From Rhipicephalus microplus (taxonomy: Eukaryota; Arthropoda; Arachnida; Ixodida; Ixodidae), in contig NC_134707.1 of NCBI RefSeq assembly GCF_043290135.1, forward strand, positions 67,137,906 through 67,201,905: a stretch of DNA of 64,000 nt, written 5' to 3'. Numbering within the stretch: position 1 is the first letter of the stretch; each line of letters starts with the position of its first letter. This document shows positions 1-7,979 of the stretch, piece after piece. Made by a program: the position numbers and the translations under genes. The notes beneath the pieces are model-generated. The model was not told the origin of the DNA, did not search any database, and worked only from the letters and a program-made list of their open reading frames with translations.

Positions 1-1376
1 AAAAAAGTGGATGGAGGGACGGCCGCTGTGATAGCTCAGTGGTTAGAGCATCGAACGCGTTATTCGAAGGTCGTAGGTTCGATTCCTGCTCACAGCTGGT
101 AATTTTTTCATCCACTTTTCTTTCTTCTTATATACATTCCATTGGTTCAAATAACTTCCCCTGTACGTTCCTTGGCATTACTGTCTGTTATATCTCAGTA
201 ATATTGTGTTAAACCACGGAAATACGAGCCCTTAGGTATACACTTCTCTCCCTTATTTCATTGAACGAGGGTCTCGTACTGGCAGACTTGGTGTGTTTAG
301 GTTGTATAAGAGGGACAATTATTCAGCTGCCCGCTCATTATAAGTTCACGTGCTAAGTGACGCCAAAACATGCGAATAAGAGTGTTTTCACACTCGTTGT
401 TTGGCTTATAGATGGCGCTGACTGTCACTCCTACTTCTAAATTTACATATAGACCCCCAAAAAAGTGGATGGAGGGACGGCCGCTGTGATAGCTCAGTGG
501 TTAGAGCATCGAACGCGTTATTCGAAGGTCGTAGGTTCGATTCCTGCTCACAGCTGGTAATTTTTTCATCCACTTTTCTTTCTTTTGTCTTCTTATTTAC
601 ATTCCATTGGTTCTAATAACTTCCCCTGTACATTCCTTGGCATTACTGTCTGTTATATCTCATTAATACTGTGTTAAACCACGGAAATACGAGCCCTTAG
701 GTATACACTTCTCTCCCTTTTTTCATTGAACGAGGGTCTCGTACTGGCAGACTTGGTGTGTTTAGGTTGTATAAGAGGGACAATTAATCAGCTGCCTGCT
801 CATAATAAATTCACGTGCTACGTGACGCCAAAACATGCGAATAAGAGTGTTTTCACACTCGTTATTTGGCTTATAGATGGCGCTGACTGTCACTCCTACT
901 TCTAAATTCACATATAAACCCCAAAAAAGTGGATGGAGGGACGGCCGCTGTGATAGCTCAGTGGTTAGAGCATCGAACGCGTTATTCGAAGGTCGTAGGT
1001 TCGATTCCTGCTCACAGCTGGTAATGTTTTCATCCACTTTTCTTTCTTCTTTCTTCTTATTTACATTCCATTGGTTCTAATAACTTCCCCTGTACGTTCC
1101 TTGGCATTACTCTCTGTTATATCTCATTAAAATTGTGTTAAAGCACGGAAATACGAGCCCTTAGGTATACACTTCTCTCCCTTATTTCATTGAATGAGGG
1201 TCTCGTACTGGCAGACTTGGTGTGTTTAGGTTGTATAAGAGGGACAATTAATCAGCTGCCCGCTCATAATAAGTTCACGTGCTACGTGACGCCAAAACAT
1301 GCGAATAAGAGTGTTTTCACACTCGTTGTTTGGCTTATAGATGGCGCTGACTGTCACTCCTACTTCTAAATTCACA

Positions 1377-1382
1377 TATAAA
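1377..1382 (+). promoter_or_regulatory. TATA-like element upstream of tRNA-like unit
   Basis: TATAAA sits 31-36 bp before the first base of the tRNA-like element. This spacing suits TBP/TFIIIB binding upstream of a Pol III start. The same TCACATATAAACCCC context precedes most units. A sizeable class instead has CATATAGACCCC (for example 448-453), which loses the canonical TATAAA. The role is inferred from position only. Confidence 0.4.
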
Positions 1383-1419
1383 CCCCAAAAAAAAGTGGAT
1401 GGAGGGACGGCCGCTGTGA

Positions 1420-1430
1420 TAGCTCAGTGG
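1420..1430 (+). promoter_or_regulatory. Pol III internal promoter A box
   Basis: TAGCTCAGTGG matches the tRNA A-box consensus (TRGYNNARNGG) at every fixed position and lies at tRNA positions 8-19. The same string is present in most units. It is damaged in the CCTGTGA class (TAGCTCTGTGG), the double-hit class (CAGCTCAGTCG), and singly at 19050, 30658 and 33438 (TAGCTCAATGG), 24159 (TAGCTCAGTGT) and 56628 (TAGCACAGTGG). Confidence 0.8.
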
Positions 1431-1463
1431 TTAGAGCATCGAACGCGTTATTCGAAGGTCGTA

Positions 1464-1474
1464 GGTTCGATTCC
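1464..1474 (+). promoter_or_regulatory. Pol III internal promoter B box
   Basis: GGTTCGATTCC fits the B-box consensus GGTTCGANTCC exactly and begins 44 bp after the start of the A box, within the usual spacing. It is the TFIIIC anchor in known tRNA genes and tRNA-SINEs. Altered forms are GGTTCAATTCC (for example 4654, 6050, 8838, 12556, 16268), GGTTTAATTCC (4189, 22764) and AGTTCGATTCC (57093, 58945, 63572). Confidence 0.82.
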
Positions 1475-1490
1475 TGCTCACAGCTGGTAA

Positions 1491-1496
1491 TTTTTT
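1491..1496 (+). terminator. Pol III T6 terminator
   Basis: A run of six T starts 7 nt after the acceptor stem (CAGC-TGGTAA-TTTTTT). T4 or more on the coding strand terminates eukaryotic Pol III, so the expected transcript is short (roughly 90 nt). The run varies by subtype: T4 (AATGTTTTC at 947, 7444, 10233, 11162, 17199, 19979, 26018, 31587, 34367), T5 (AACTTTTTC at 2795, 19050 and others), T7 (51534, 53853, 60793), and broken to ATTATTTC (5120, 13022, 16735, 23694, 27879, 43638, 44569). Confidence 0.7.
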
Positions 1497-1734
1497 CATC
1501 CACTTTTCTTTCTTCTTATATACATTCCATTGGTTCAAATAACTTCCCCTGTACGTTCCTTGGCATTACTGTCTGTTATATCTCAGTAATATTGTGTTAA
1601 ACCACGGAAATACGAGCCCTTAGGTATACACTTCTCTCCCTTATTTCATTGAACGAGGGTCTCGTACTGGCAGACTTGGTGTGTTTAGGTTGTATAAGAG
1701 GGACAATTATTCAGCTGCCCGCTCATAATAAGTT

Positions 1735-1747
1735 CACGTGCTACGTG
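1735..1747 (+). promoter_or_regulatory. CACGTG E-box with second ACGTG
   Basis: CACGTGCTACGTG contains the palindromic E-box CACGTG and a second ACGTG core 7 bp after the first. In the consensus TCACG-TGCTA-CGTGA this is also a 5-bp hairpin. Nearly every unit has it. Exceptions include copy 1 (CACGTGCTAAGTGA), 9169-9174 and 12886-12891 (CACATG), 40714-40719 (CATGTG), the CACGCG class near 51399, 53718 and 60657, and the CACCTG class near 56958, 58810 and 63437. Binding by bHLH or bHLH-PAS factors is only a possibility from motif identity. Confidence 0.35.
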
Positions 1748-1767
1748 ACACCAAAACATGCGAATAA

Positions 1768-1783
1768 GAGTGTTTTCACACTC
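1768..1783 (+). repeat. Small perfect hairpin in spacer
   Basis: GAGTGT-TTTC-ACACTC gives a 6-bp stem with a 4-nt loop. It is present in most units. Variants ending CACACTGG (for example 4561-4568) lose the outermost pair, and GAGCGTTTTCACAC variants (3621, 22197, 37047, 42143 regions) lose an inner one. Function unknown. Confidence 0.6.
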
Positions 1784-2331
1784 GTTGTTTGGCTTATTGA
1801 TGGCGCTGACTGTCACTCCTACTTCTAAATTCACATATAAACCCCAAAAAAGTGGATGGAGGGACGGCCGCTGTGATAGCTCAGTGGTTAGAGCATCGAA
1901 CGCGTTATTCGAAGGTCGTAGGTTCGATTCCTGCTCACAGCTGGTAATTTTTTCATCCATTTTTTTTTCTTTCTTCTTATTTACATTCCATTGGTTCTAA
2001 TAACTTCCCCTGTACATTCCTTGGCATTACTGTCTGTTATATCGCATTAATATTGTGTTAAACCACGGAAATACGAGCCCTTAGGTATACACTTTTCTCC
2101 CTTTTTTATTGAACGAGGGTCTCGTACTGGCAGACTTGGTGTGTTTAGGTTGTATAAGAGGGACAATTAATCAGCTGCCCGCTCATAATAAATTCACGTG
2201 CTACGTGACGCCAAAACATGCGAATAAGAGTGTTTTCACACTGGTTGTTTGGCTTATAGATGGCGCTGACTGTCACTCCTACTTCTAAATTCACATATAG
2301 ACCCCCAAAAAAAGTGGATGGAGGGACGGCC

Positions 2332-2403
2332 GCTTTGATAGCTCAGTGGTCAGACCATCAAACGCGTTATCCGAAGGTCGTAGGTTCGATTCCTGCTCAC
2401 AGC
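2332..2403 (+). pseudogene. Degenerate tRNA-like copy, GCTTTGA class
   Basis: Acceptor GCTTTGA mispairs at 4-69, the D stem 3' side GACC mispairs at 11-24, and CAAAC in the anticodon stem mispairs at 29-41: one mismatch in each of three stems. The A box TAGCTCAGTGG and B box are intact, so transcription could persist without a stable cloverleaf. Members: 2332, 18585, 20904, 30193, 32973, 35753, 38536, 40850. Copy 2332 additionally has TATCCGAAGG. These units mark the HOR register. Confidence 0.8.
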
Positions 2404-3723
2404 TGGTAATTTTTTCATCCACTTTTCTTTCTTCTTTCTCCCTATTTACATTCCATTGGTTCTGATAACTTCCCCTGTACATTCCTTGGCATTACTGTCT
2501 GTTAAATCTCATTATATTGTGTTAAAGCACGGAAATACGAGCCCTTAGGTATACACTTCTCTCCCTTATTTCATTGAATATGGGTCTCGTACTGGCAGAC
2601 TTGGTGTGTTTAGGTTGTATAAGAGGGACAATTATTCAGCTGCCCGATCATAATAAGTTCACGTGCTACGTCACGCCAAAACATGCGAATAAGAGTGTTT
2701 TCACACTCGTTGTTTGGCCTATAGATGGCGCTGACTGTCACTCCTACTTCTATTTCACATATAAACCCCCAAAAAAGTGGAAGGAGGGACGGCCGCTGTG
2801 ATAGCTCAGTGGTTAGAGCATCGAACGCGTTCTTCGAAGGTCGTAGGTTCGATTCCTGCTCACAGCTGGTAACTTTTTCATCCAGTTTTCTTTCTTCTAT
2901 CTTCTTATTTACATTAGATTGGTTCTAATAACTTCCCCTGTACATTCCTTGGCATTACTGTCTGTTATATCTCAGTAATATTGTGTTTAACCACGGAGAG
3001 ACGAGCCCTTAGGTATACACTTCTCTCCCTTATTTCATTGAACGAGGGTCTCGTACTGGCAGACTTGGTGTGTTTAGGTTGTATAAGAGGGACAATTATT
3101 CAGCTGCCCGCTCATAATAAGTTCACGTGCTACGTGACGCCAAACATGCGAATAAGATTGTTTTCACACTGGTTGTTTGGCTTATAGAGTGCGCTGACTG
3201 TCACTCCTACTTCTAAATTCACATATAGACCCCCAAAAATGTGGATGGAGGGACGGCCGCTGTGATAGCTCAGTGGTTAGAGCATCGAACGCGTTATTCG
3301 AAGGTTGTAGGTTCGATTCCTGCTCACAGCTGGTAATTTTTTCATCCACTTTTCTTTCTTCTTTCTCCTTATTTACATTCCATTGGTTCTAATAACTTCC
3401 CCTGTACATTCCTTGGCATTACTGTCTGTTAAATCTCATTAATATTATGATAAAGCATGGATATACGAGCCCTTAGGTATACACTTCTCTCCCTTATTTC
3501 ATTGAACGAGGGTTTCGTACTGGCAGACTTTGTGTGTTTAGGTTGTATAAGAGGGACAATTGATCAGCTGCCCGCTCATAATAAGTTCACGTGCTACGTG
3601 ACGCCAAAACATGCGAATAAGAGCGTTTTCACACTCGTTGTTTGGCTTATAGATGGCGCTGACTGTCACGCCTACTTCTAAATTCACATATAAACCCCCA
3701 AAAAAGTGGATGGAGAGACGGCC

Positions 3724-3795
3724 GCTGTGATAGCTCAGTGGTTAGAGCATCGAACGCGTTATTCGAAGGTCGCAGGTTCGATTCCTGCTCATAGC
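3724..3795 (+). tRNA. tRNA-like copy with C50 and T69
   Basis: T50 to C turns the 50-64 wobble into a C-G pair (GCAGG/CCTGC), and C69 to T makes a G4-T69 wobble, so the cloverleaf is retained. The B box is intact. Related TCATAGC copies at 15339, 22299, 37148 and 42245 have T50. Copy 15339 also has GATC in the D stem, and 42245 ends ATTTTTTATCC. Confidence 0.65.
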
Positions 3796-4188
3796 TGGTA
3801 ATTTTTTCATCCACTTTTCTTTCTTCTTTCGCCTTATTTACATTCCATTGGTTCTAATACCTTCCCCTGTACATTCCTTGGCATTACTGTCTGTTATATC
3901 TCAGTAATATTGTGTTAAACCACGGAAAGACGAGCCCTTAGGTATACACTTCTCTCCTTTATTTCATTGAACGAGGGTCTCGTACTGGCAGACTTGGTGT
4001 GTTTAGGTTGTATGAGAGGGACAATTATTCAGCTGCCCGCTCATAATAAATTCACGTGCTACGTGACGCCAAAACATGCGAATAAGAGTGTTTTCACACT
4101 CGTTGTTTGGCTTATAGATGGCACTGACTGTCACTCCTACTTCTAAATTCACATATAAACCCCCAAAAAAGTGGATGGAGGGACGGCC

Positions 4189-4260
4189 GCTGTGACAGCT
4201 CAGTCGTTAGAGCATCGAACGCGTTATTCGAAGGTCGTAGGTTTAATTCCTGCTCAAGGC
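4189..4260 (+). pseudogene. Degenerate tRNA-like copy, CAGCTCAGTCG class
   Basis: T8 is C and G18 is C (the A box becomes CAGCTCAGTCG). The acceptor 3' side is TCAAGGC, giving a 4-69 mismatch and a 3-70 wobble. The B box is GGTTTAATTCC here and GGTTCAATTCC in other members, losing G57. Both internal promoter blocks are hit, so this is the class most likely to be silent. Members: 4189, 15803, 22764, 37613, 42709. Confidence 0.8.
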
Positions 4261-4653
4261 TGGTAATTTTTTCATCCACTTTTCTTTCTTCTTTCTTCTT
4301 ATTTACATTCCATTGGTTCTAATACATTCCCCTGTACATTCCTTGGCAATACTGTCTGTTATATCTCATTATTATTGTGTTAAACCACGGAAATACGAGC
4401 CCTTAGGTATACACTTCTCTCCCTTATTTCATTGAACGAGGGTTTCGTACTGGCAGACTTGGTGTGTTTAGGTTGTATAAGAGGGACAATTGATCAGCTG
4501 CCCGCTCACAATAAGTTCACGTGCTACGTGACGCCAAAACATGCGAATAAGAGTGTTTTCACACTGGTTGTTTGGCTTATAGATGGCGCTGACTGTCACT
4601 CCTACTTCTAAATTCACATATAAACCCCCAAAAAAGTGGATGGAGGGACGGCC

Positions 4654-4725
4654 GCTGTGATAGCTCAGTGGTTAGAGCATCGAACGCGTTATTCGAAGGT
4701 CGTAGGTTCAATTCCTGCTCACAGC
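4654..4725 (+). tRNA. tRNA-like copy with A57 in B box
   Basis: Stems are intact, but the T loop is TTCAATT (G57 to A) and the B box is GGTTCAATTCC. A purine at 57 is tolerated in tRNAs, so fold and promoter may both survive. Members: 4654, 6050, 8838, 12556, 16268, 23229, 24624, 27413, 43174; 45961 also has TTCAATTTC and GCTTCG. Confidence 0.65.
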
Positions 4726-5119
4726 TGGTAATTTTTTCATCCACTTTTTTTTCTTCTTTCTTCTTATTTACATTCCATTGGTTCTAATAACTTCCCCTGT
4801 ACATTCCTTGGCATGACTATCTGTTATATCACATTATTATTGTGTTAAACCAGGGAAATACGAGCCCTTAGGTATACACTTCTCTCCCTTATTTTATTGA
4901 ACGAAGGTCTCGTAGTGGCAGACTTGGTGTGTTTAGGTTGTATAAGAGGGACAATTATTCAGCTGCCCGCTCATAATAAGTTCACGTGCTACGTGACGCC
5001 AAAACATGCGAATAAGAGTGTTTTCACACTCGTTGTTTGGCTTATAGATGCCACTGACTGTCACTCCTACTTCTAAATTCACATATAAACCCCCCAAAAA
5101 AGTGAATCGAGGTACGGCC

Positions 5120-5191
5120 GCTGTGATAGCTCAGTGGTTAGAGCATCGAACGCGTTATTCAAAGGTCGTAGGTTCGATTCCTGCTAACAGC
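5120..5191 (+). pseudogene. tRNA-like copy, TAACAGC acceptor, weak terminator
   Basis: C67 is A, giving a G6-A67 mismatch; this copy also has TTCAAAGG (C28-A42). It is preceded by GTGAATCGAGGTACGG, so the left inverted-repeat arm is broken, and followed by ATTATTTC instead of T6. TAACAGC members: 5120, 13022, 16735, 23694, 27879, 43638, 44569 (all with ATTATTTC), and 49207, 52001, 54320, 56628, 58480, 61260, 63107 (with a normal T-run). Confidence 0.7.
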
Positions 5192-6514
5192 TGGTAATTA
5201 TTTCATCCATTTTTCTTTCTTCTTTCTTCTTATTTACATTCGATTGGTTCTAATAACTTCTCCTGTACATTCCTTGGCATTACTGTCCGTTATATCTCAG
5301 TAATATTGTGTTAAACCACGGAAAGACGAGCCCTTAGGTATACACTTCTCTCCCTTATTTCATTGAACGAGGGTCTCGTACTGGCAGACTTAGTGTGTTT
5401 AGGTTGTATAAGAGGGACAATTATTCAGCTGCCCGCTCATTATAAGTTCACGTGCTACGTGACGCCAAAACATGCGAATAAGAGTGTTTTCACACTCGTT
5501 GTTTGGCTTATAGATGGCGCTGACTGTCACTCCTACTTCTAAATTTACATATAGACCCCCAAAAAAGTGGATGGAGGGACGGCCGCTGTGATAGCTCAGT
5601 GGTTAGAGCATCGAACGCGTTATTCGAAGGTCGTAGGTTCGATTCCTGCTCACAGCTGGTAATTTTTTCATCCACTTTTCTTTCTTTTGTCTTCTTATTT
5701 ACATTCCATTGGTTCTAATAACTTCCCCTGTACATTCCTTGGCATTACTGTCTGTTATATCTCATTAATACTGTGTTAAACCACGGAAATACGAGCCCTT
5801 AGGTATACACTTCTCTCCCTTTTTTCATTGAACGAGGGTCTCGTACTGGCAGACTTGGTGTGTTTAGGTTGTATAAGAGGGACAATTAATCAGCTGCCCG
5901 CTCATAATAAGTTCACGTGCTACGTGACGCCAAAACATGCGAATAAGAGTGTTTTCACACTGGTTGTTTGGCTTATAGATGGCGCTGACTGTCACTCCTA
6001 CTTCTTAATTCACATATAAACCCCCAAAAAAGTGGATGGAGGGACGGCCGCTGTGATAGCTCAGTGGTTAGAGCATCGAACGCGTTATTCGAAGGTCGTA
6101 GGTTCAATTCCTGCTCACAGCTGGTAATTTTTTCATCCACTTTTTTTTCTTCTTTCTTCTTATTTACATTCCATTGGTTCTAATAACTTCCCCTGTACGT
6201 TCCTTGGCATGACTATCTGTTATATTACATTATTATTGTGTTAAACCAGGGAAATACGAGCCCTGAGGTATACACTTCTCTCCCTTATTTTATTGAACGA
6301 AGGTCTCGTAGTGGCAGACTTGGTGTGTTTAGGTTGTATAAGAGGGACAATTATTCAGCTGCCCGCTCATAATAAGTTCACGTGCTACGTGACGCCAAAA
6401 CATGCGAATAAGAGTGTTTTCACACTCGTTGTTTGGCTTATAGATGGCGCTGACTGTCACTCCTACTTCTAAATTCACATATAAACCCAAAAAAAAGTGG
6501 ATGGAGGGACGGCC

Positions 6515-6586
6515 CCTGTGATAGCTCTGTGGTTAGAGCATCGAACGCGTTATTCGAAGGTCGTAGGTTCGATTCCTGCTCACAGC
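6515..6586 (+). pseudogene. Degenerate tRNA-like copy, CCTGTGA class
   Basis: The first acceptor base is C, so the 1-72 pair is C-C. The invariant A14 is T, so the A box reads TAGCTCTGTGG. The B box and T6 are intact. The 3' linker CTTCTGTCTTCTTATT and the spacer TCTCATTTTTATTG are diagnostic of the class. Members: 6515, 8373, 12091, 25089, 26948, 45496, 47356. Confidence 0.8.
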
Positions 6587-6979
6587 TGGTAATTTTTTCA
6601 TCCACTTTTCTTTCTTCTGTCTTCTTATTTACATTCCATTGGTTCTAATACATTCCCCTGTACATTCCTTGGCATTACTGTCTGTTATATCTCATTTTTA
6701 TTGTGTTAAACCACGGAAATACGAGCCCTTAGGTATACACTTCTCTCCCTTATTTCATTGAACGAGGGTTTCGTACTGGCAGACTTGGTGTGTTTAGGTT
6801 GTATAAGAGGGACAATTATTCAGCTGCCCGCTCATTATAAGTTCACGTGCTACGTGACGCCAAAACATGCGAATAAGAGTGTTTTCACACTCGTTGTTTG
6901 GCTTATAGATGGCGCTGACTGTCACTCCTACTTCTAAATTTACATATAGATCCCCAAAAAAGTGGATGGAGGGACGGCC

Positions 6980-7051
6980 GCGGTGATAGCTCAGTGGTTA
7001 GAGCATCGAACGCGTTATTCGAAGGTCGTAGGTTCGATTCCTGCTCACAGC
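6980..7051 (+). tRNA. tRNA-like copy, GCGGTGA variant
   Basis: A single change from consensus, T3 to G, gives a G3-A70 mismatch in the acceptor stem. The rest is consensus with T6. Members: 6980, 9769, 10698. All three arose by local duplication. The paralogue at 25554 keeps GCTGTGA, so the change came after the 2332/20904 duplication or was reverted by conversion. Confidence 0.7.
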
Positions 7052-7907
7052 TGGTAATTTTTTCATCCACTTTTCTTTCTTTTGTCTTCTTATTTACATT
7101 CCATTGGTTCTAATAACTTCCCCTGTACATTCCTTGGCATTACTGTCTGTTATATCTCATTAATACTGTGTTAAACCACGGAAATACGAGCCCTTAGGTA
7201 TACACTTCTCTCCCTTTTTTCATTGAACGAGGGTCTCGTACTGGCAGACTTGGTGTGTTTAGGTTGTATAAGAGGGACAATTAATCAGCTGCCTGCTCAT
7301 AATAAATTCACGTGCTACGTGACGCCAAAACATGCGAATAAGAGTGTTTTCACACTCGTTATTTGGCTTATAGATGGCGCTGACTGTCACTCCTACTTCT
7401 AAATTCACATATAAACCCCAAAAAAGTGGATGGAGGGACGGCCGCTGTGATAGCTCAGTGGTTAGAGCATCGAACGCGTTATTCGAAGGTCGTAGGTTCG
7501 ATTCCTGCTCACAGCTGGTAATGTTTTCATCCACTTTTCTTTCTTCTTTCTTCTTATTTACATTCCATTGGTTCTAATAACTTCCCCTGTACGTTCCTTG
7601 GCATTACTCTCTGTTATATCTCATCAAAATTGTGTTAAAGCACGGAAATACGAGCCCTTAGGTATACACTTCTCTCCCTTATTTCATTGAACGAGGGTCT
7701 CGTACTGGCAGACTTGGTGTGTTTAGGTTGTATAAGAGGGACAATTGATCAGCTGCCCGCTCATAATAAGTTCACGTGCTACGTGACGCCAAAACATGCG
7801 AATAAGAGTGTTTTCACACTCGTTGTTTGGCTTATAGATGGCGCTGACTGTTACTCCTACTTCTAAATTCACATATAAACCCCAAAAAAGTGGATGGAGG
7901 GACGGCC

Positions 7908-7979
7908 GCTGTGATAGCTCAGTGGTTAGAGCATCGAACGCGTTATTCAAAGGTCGTAGGTTCGATTCCTGCTCACAGC
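7908..7979 (+). tRNA. tRNA-like copy, TTCAAAGG variant
   Basis: G42 is A, giving a C28-A42 mismatch in the anticodon stem; otherwise consensus with T6. Members: 7908, 11626, 26483, 46891. A parallel class, TTCTAAGG (G42 to T), occurs at 18124, 29732, 32512, 35292 and 40389. Confidence 0.7.

Larger units (their letters stand above)
1413..1484 (+). tRNA. Consensus tRNA-like element (copy 4)
   Basis: Full cloverleaf in 72 nt. The acceptor stem GCTGTGA/TCACAGC is 7 perfect pairs. Then come T8 A9, D stem GCTC/GAGC with loop AGTGGTTA (A14, G18-G19 and A21 present), A26, anticodon stem TCGAA/TTCGA (5 pairs), loop CGCGTTA, variable loop AGGTC, and T stem GTAGG/CCTGC with loop TTCGATT (T54 T55 C56 A58 present). 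Read literally, the anticodon is CGT (Thr, codon ACG), but position 33 is G rather than U and the base after the acceptor stem is T, followed by GG rather than CCA. It is probably a tRNA-derived Pol III element, not a decoding tRNA. By eye, about 37 copies match this exactly: starts 25, 483, 947, 1413, 1870, 5585, 7444, 9304, 10233, 11162, 13487, 14416, 17199, 17665, 19515, 19979, 21369, 25554, 26018, 28344, 31587, 34367, 36218, 38078, 39001, 39466, 39930, 41315, 44103, 45031, 51067, 51534, 53853, 55704, 59402, 60326, 60793. Confidence 0.8.
1391..1507 (+). repeat. 11-bp inverted repeat bracketing the tRNA-like element
   Basis: AAAAGTGGATG at 1391-1401 is the exact reverse complement of CATCCACTTTT at 1497-1507. 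The arms enclose GAGGGACGGCC, the whole tRNA-like element and the T6 run. The same pair is at 461-471 and 567-577 in copy 2, and at 3-13 and 109-119 in copy 1. In RNA it could form a basal helix under the acceptor stem; in DNA it could support a cruciform. The left arm is altered (GTGAATGGAGG, GTGGAAGGAGG, GTGTATGGAAGG) and the right arm deleted in some classes. Confidence 0.85.
1413..1869 (+). repeat. Representative monomer (copy 4)
   Basis: One complete unit phased on the tRNA-like 5' end. In order it contains: the tRNA-like element (first 72 bp); TGGTAA then T6; the CATCCACTTTT arm; a C/T-rich tract; an AT-rich spacer with CTTCCCCTGTACGTTCC and GAGCCCTTAGGTATACAC; a spacer half with GAGGGTCTCGTACTGGCAGA; CACGTG followed by ACGTG; a 6-bp hairpin; AGATGGCGCTGACTGTCA; then TCACATATAAACCCC and an A-run leading into GTGGATGGAGGGACGGCC before the next tRNA-like element. 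This copy belongs to the short subtype (CTTCTTATATACATT, GGTTCAAATAA), which is about 7 bp shorter in the pyrimidine tract than the commoner CTTCTTTCTTCTTATTTAC form. No reading frame in it is conserved across units. Confidence 0.95.
1..2331 (+). repeat. Array block, copies 1-5
   Basis: tRNA-like starts are 25, 483, 947, 1413 and 1870, all matching the 72-nt consensus. Subtypes alternate: short pyrimidine tract (25, 1413), TTTTGTCTTC tract (483), T4 terminator (947), and extended T-rich tract CATCCATTTTTTTTTC (1870). The order resembles 17199-18584, but copy 40 (18124) has a C28-T42 mismatch that copy 5 lacks. Confidence 0.9.

Noticed and set aside
762..1037. Recurrent 91-aa minus-strand reading frame and its 67-aa plus-strand partner (877-1080), seen in many units
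   Set aside because: Both overlap the tRNA-like element on opposite strands and arise because that 72-bp sequence happens to lack stops in those frames. They are broken by indels in other units, are under 100 aa, have no recognisable domain, and resemble the spurious proteins often predicted from tRNA-SINEs.
1413..1484. Bona fide tRNA-Thr(CGT) gene
   Set aside because: G33 replaces the near-universal U33, the loop drifts between copies, T73 is unusual, and the context is a satellite. Kept as tRNA-like, not as a decoding gene.
3457..3681. Recurrent 63-78-aa plus-strand frames in the spacer (for example 2981-3187, 3457-3681, 22032-22256)
   Set aside because: Start codons differ from unit to unit, the frame is lost in most monomers, and there is no sign of codon-level constraint. 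They are treated as chance frames in a repeat.
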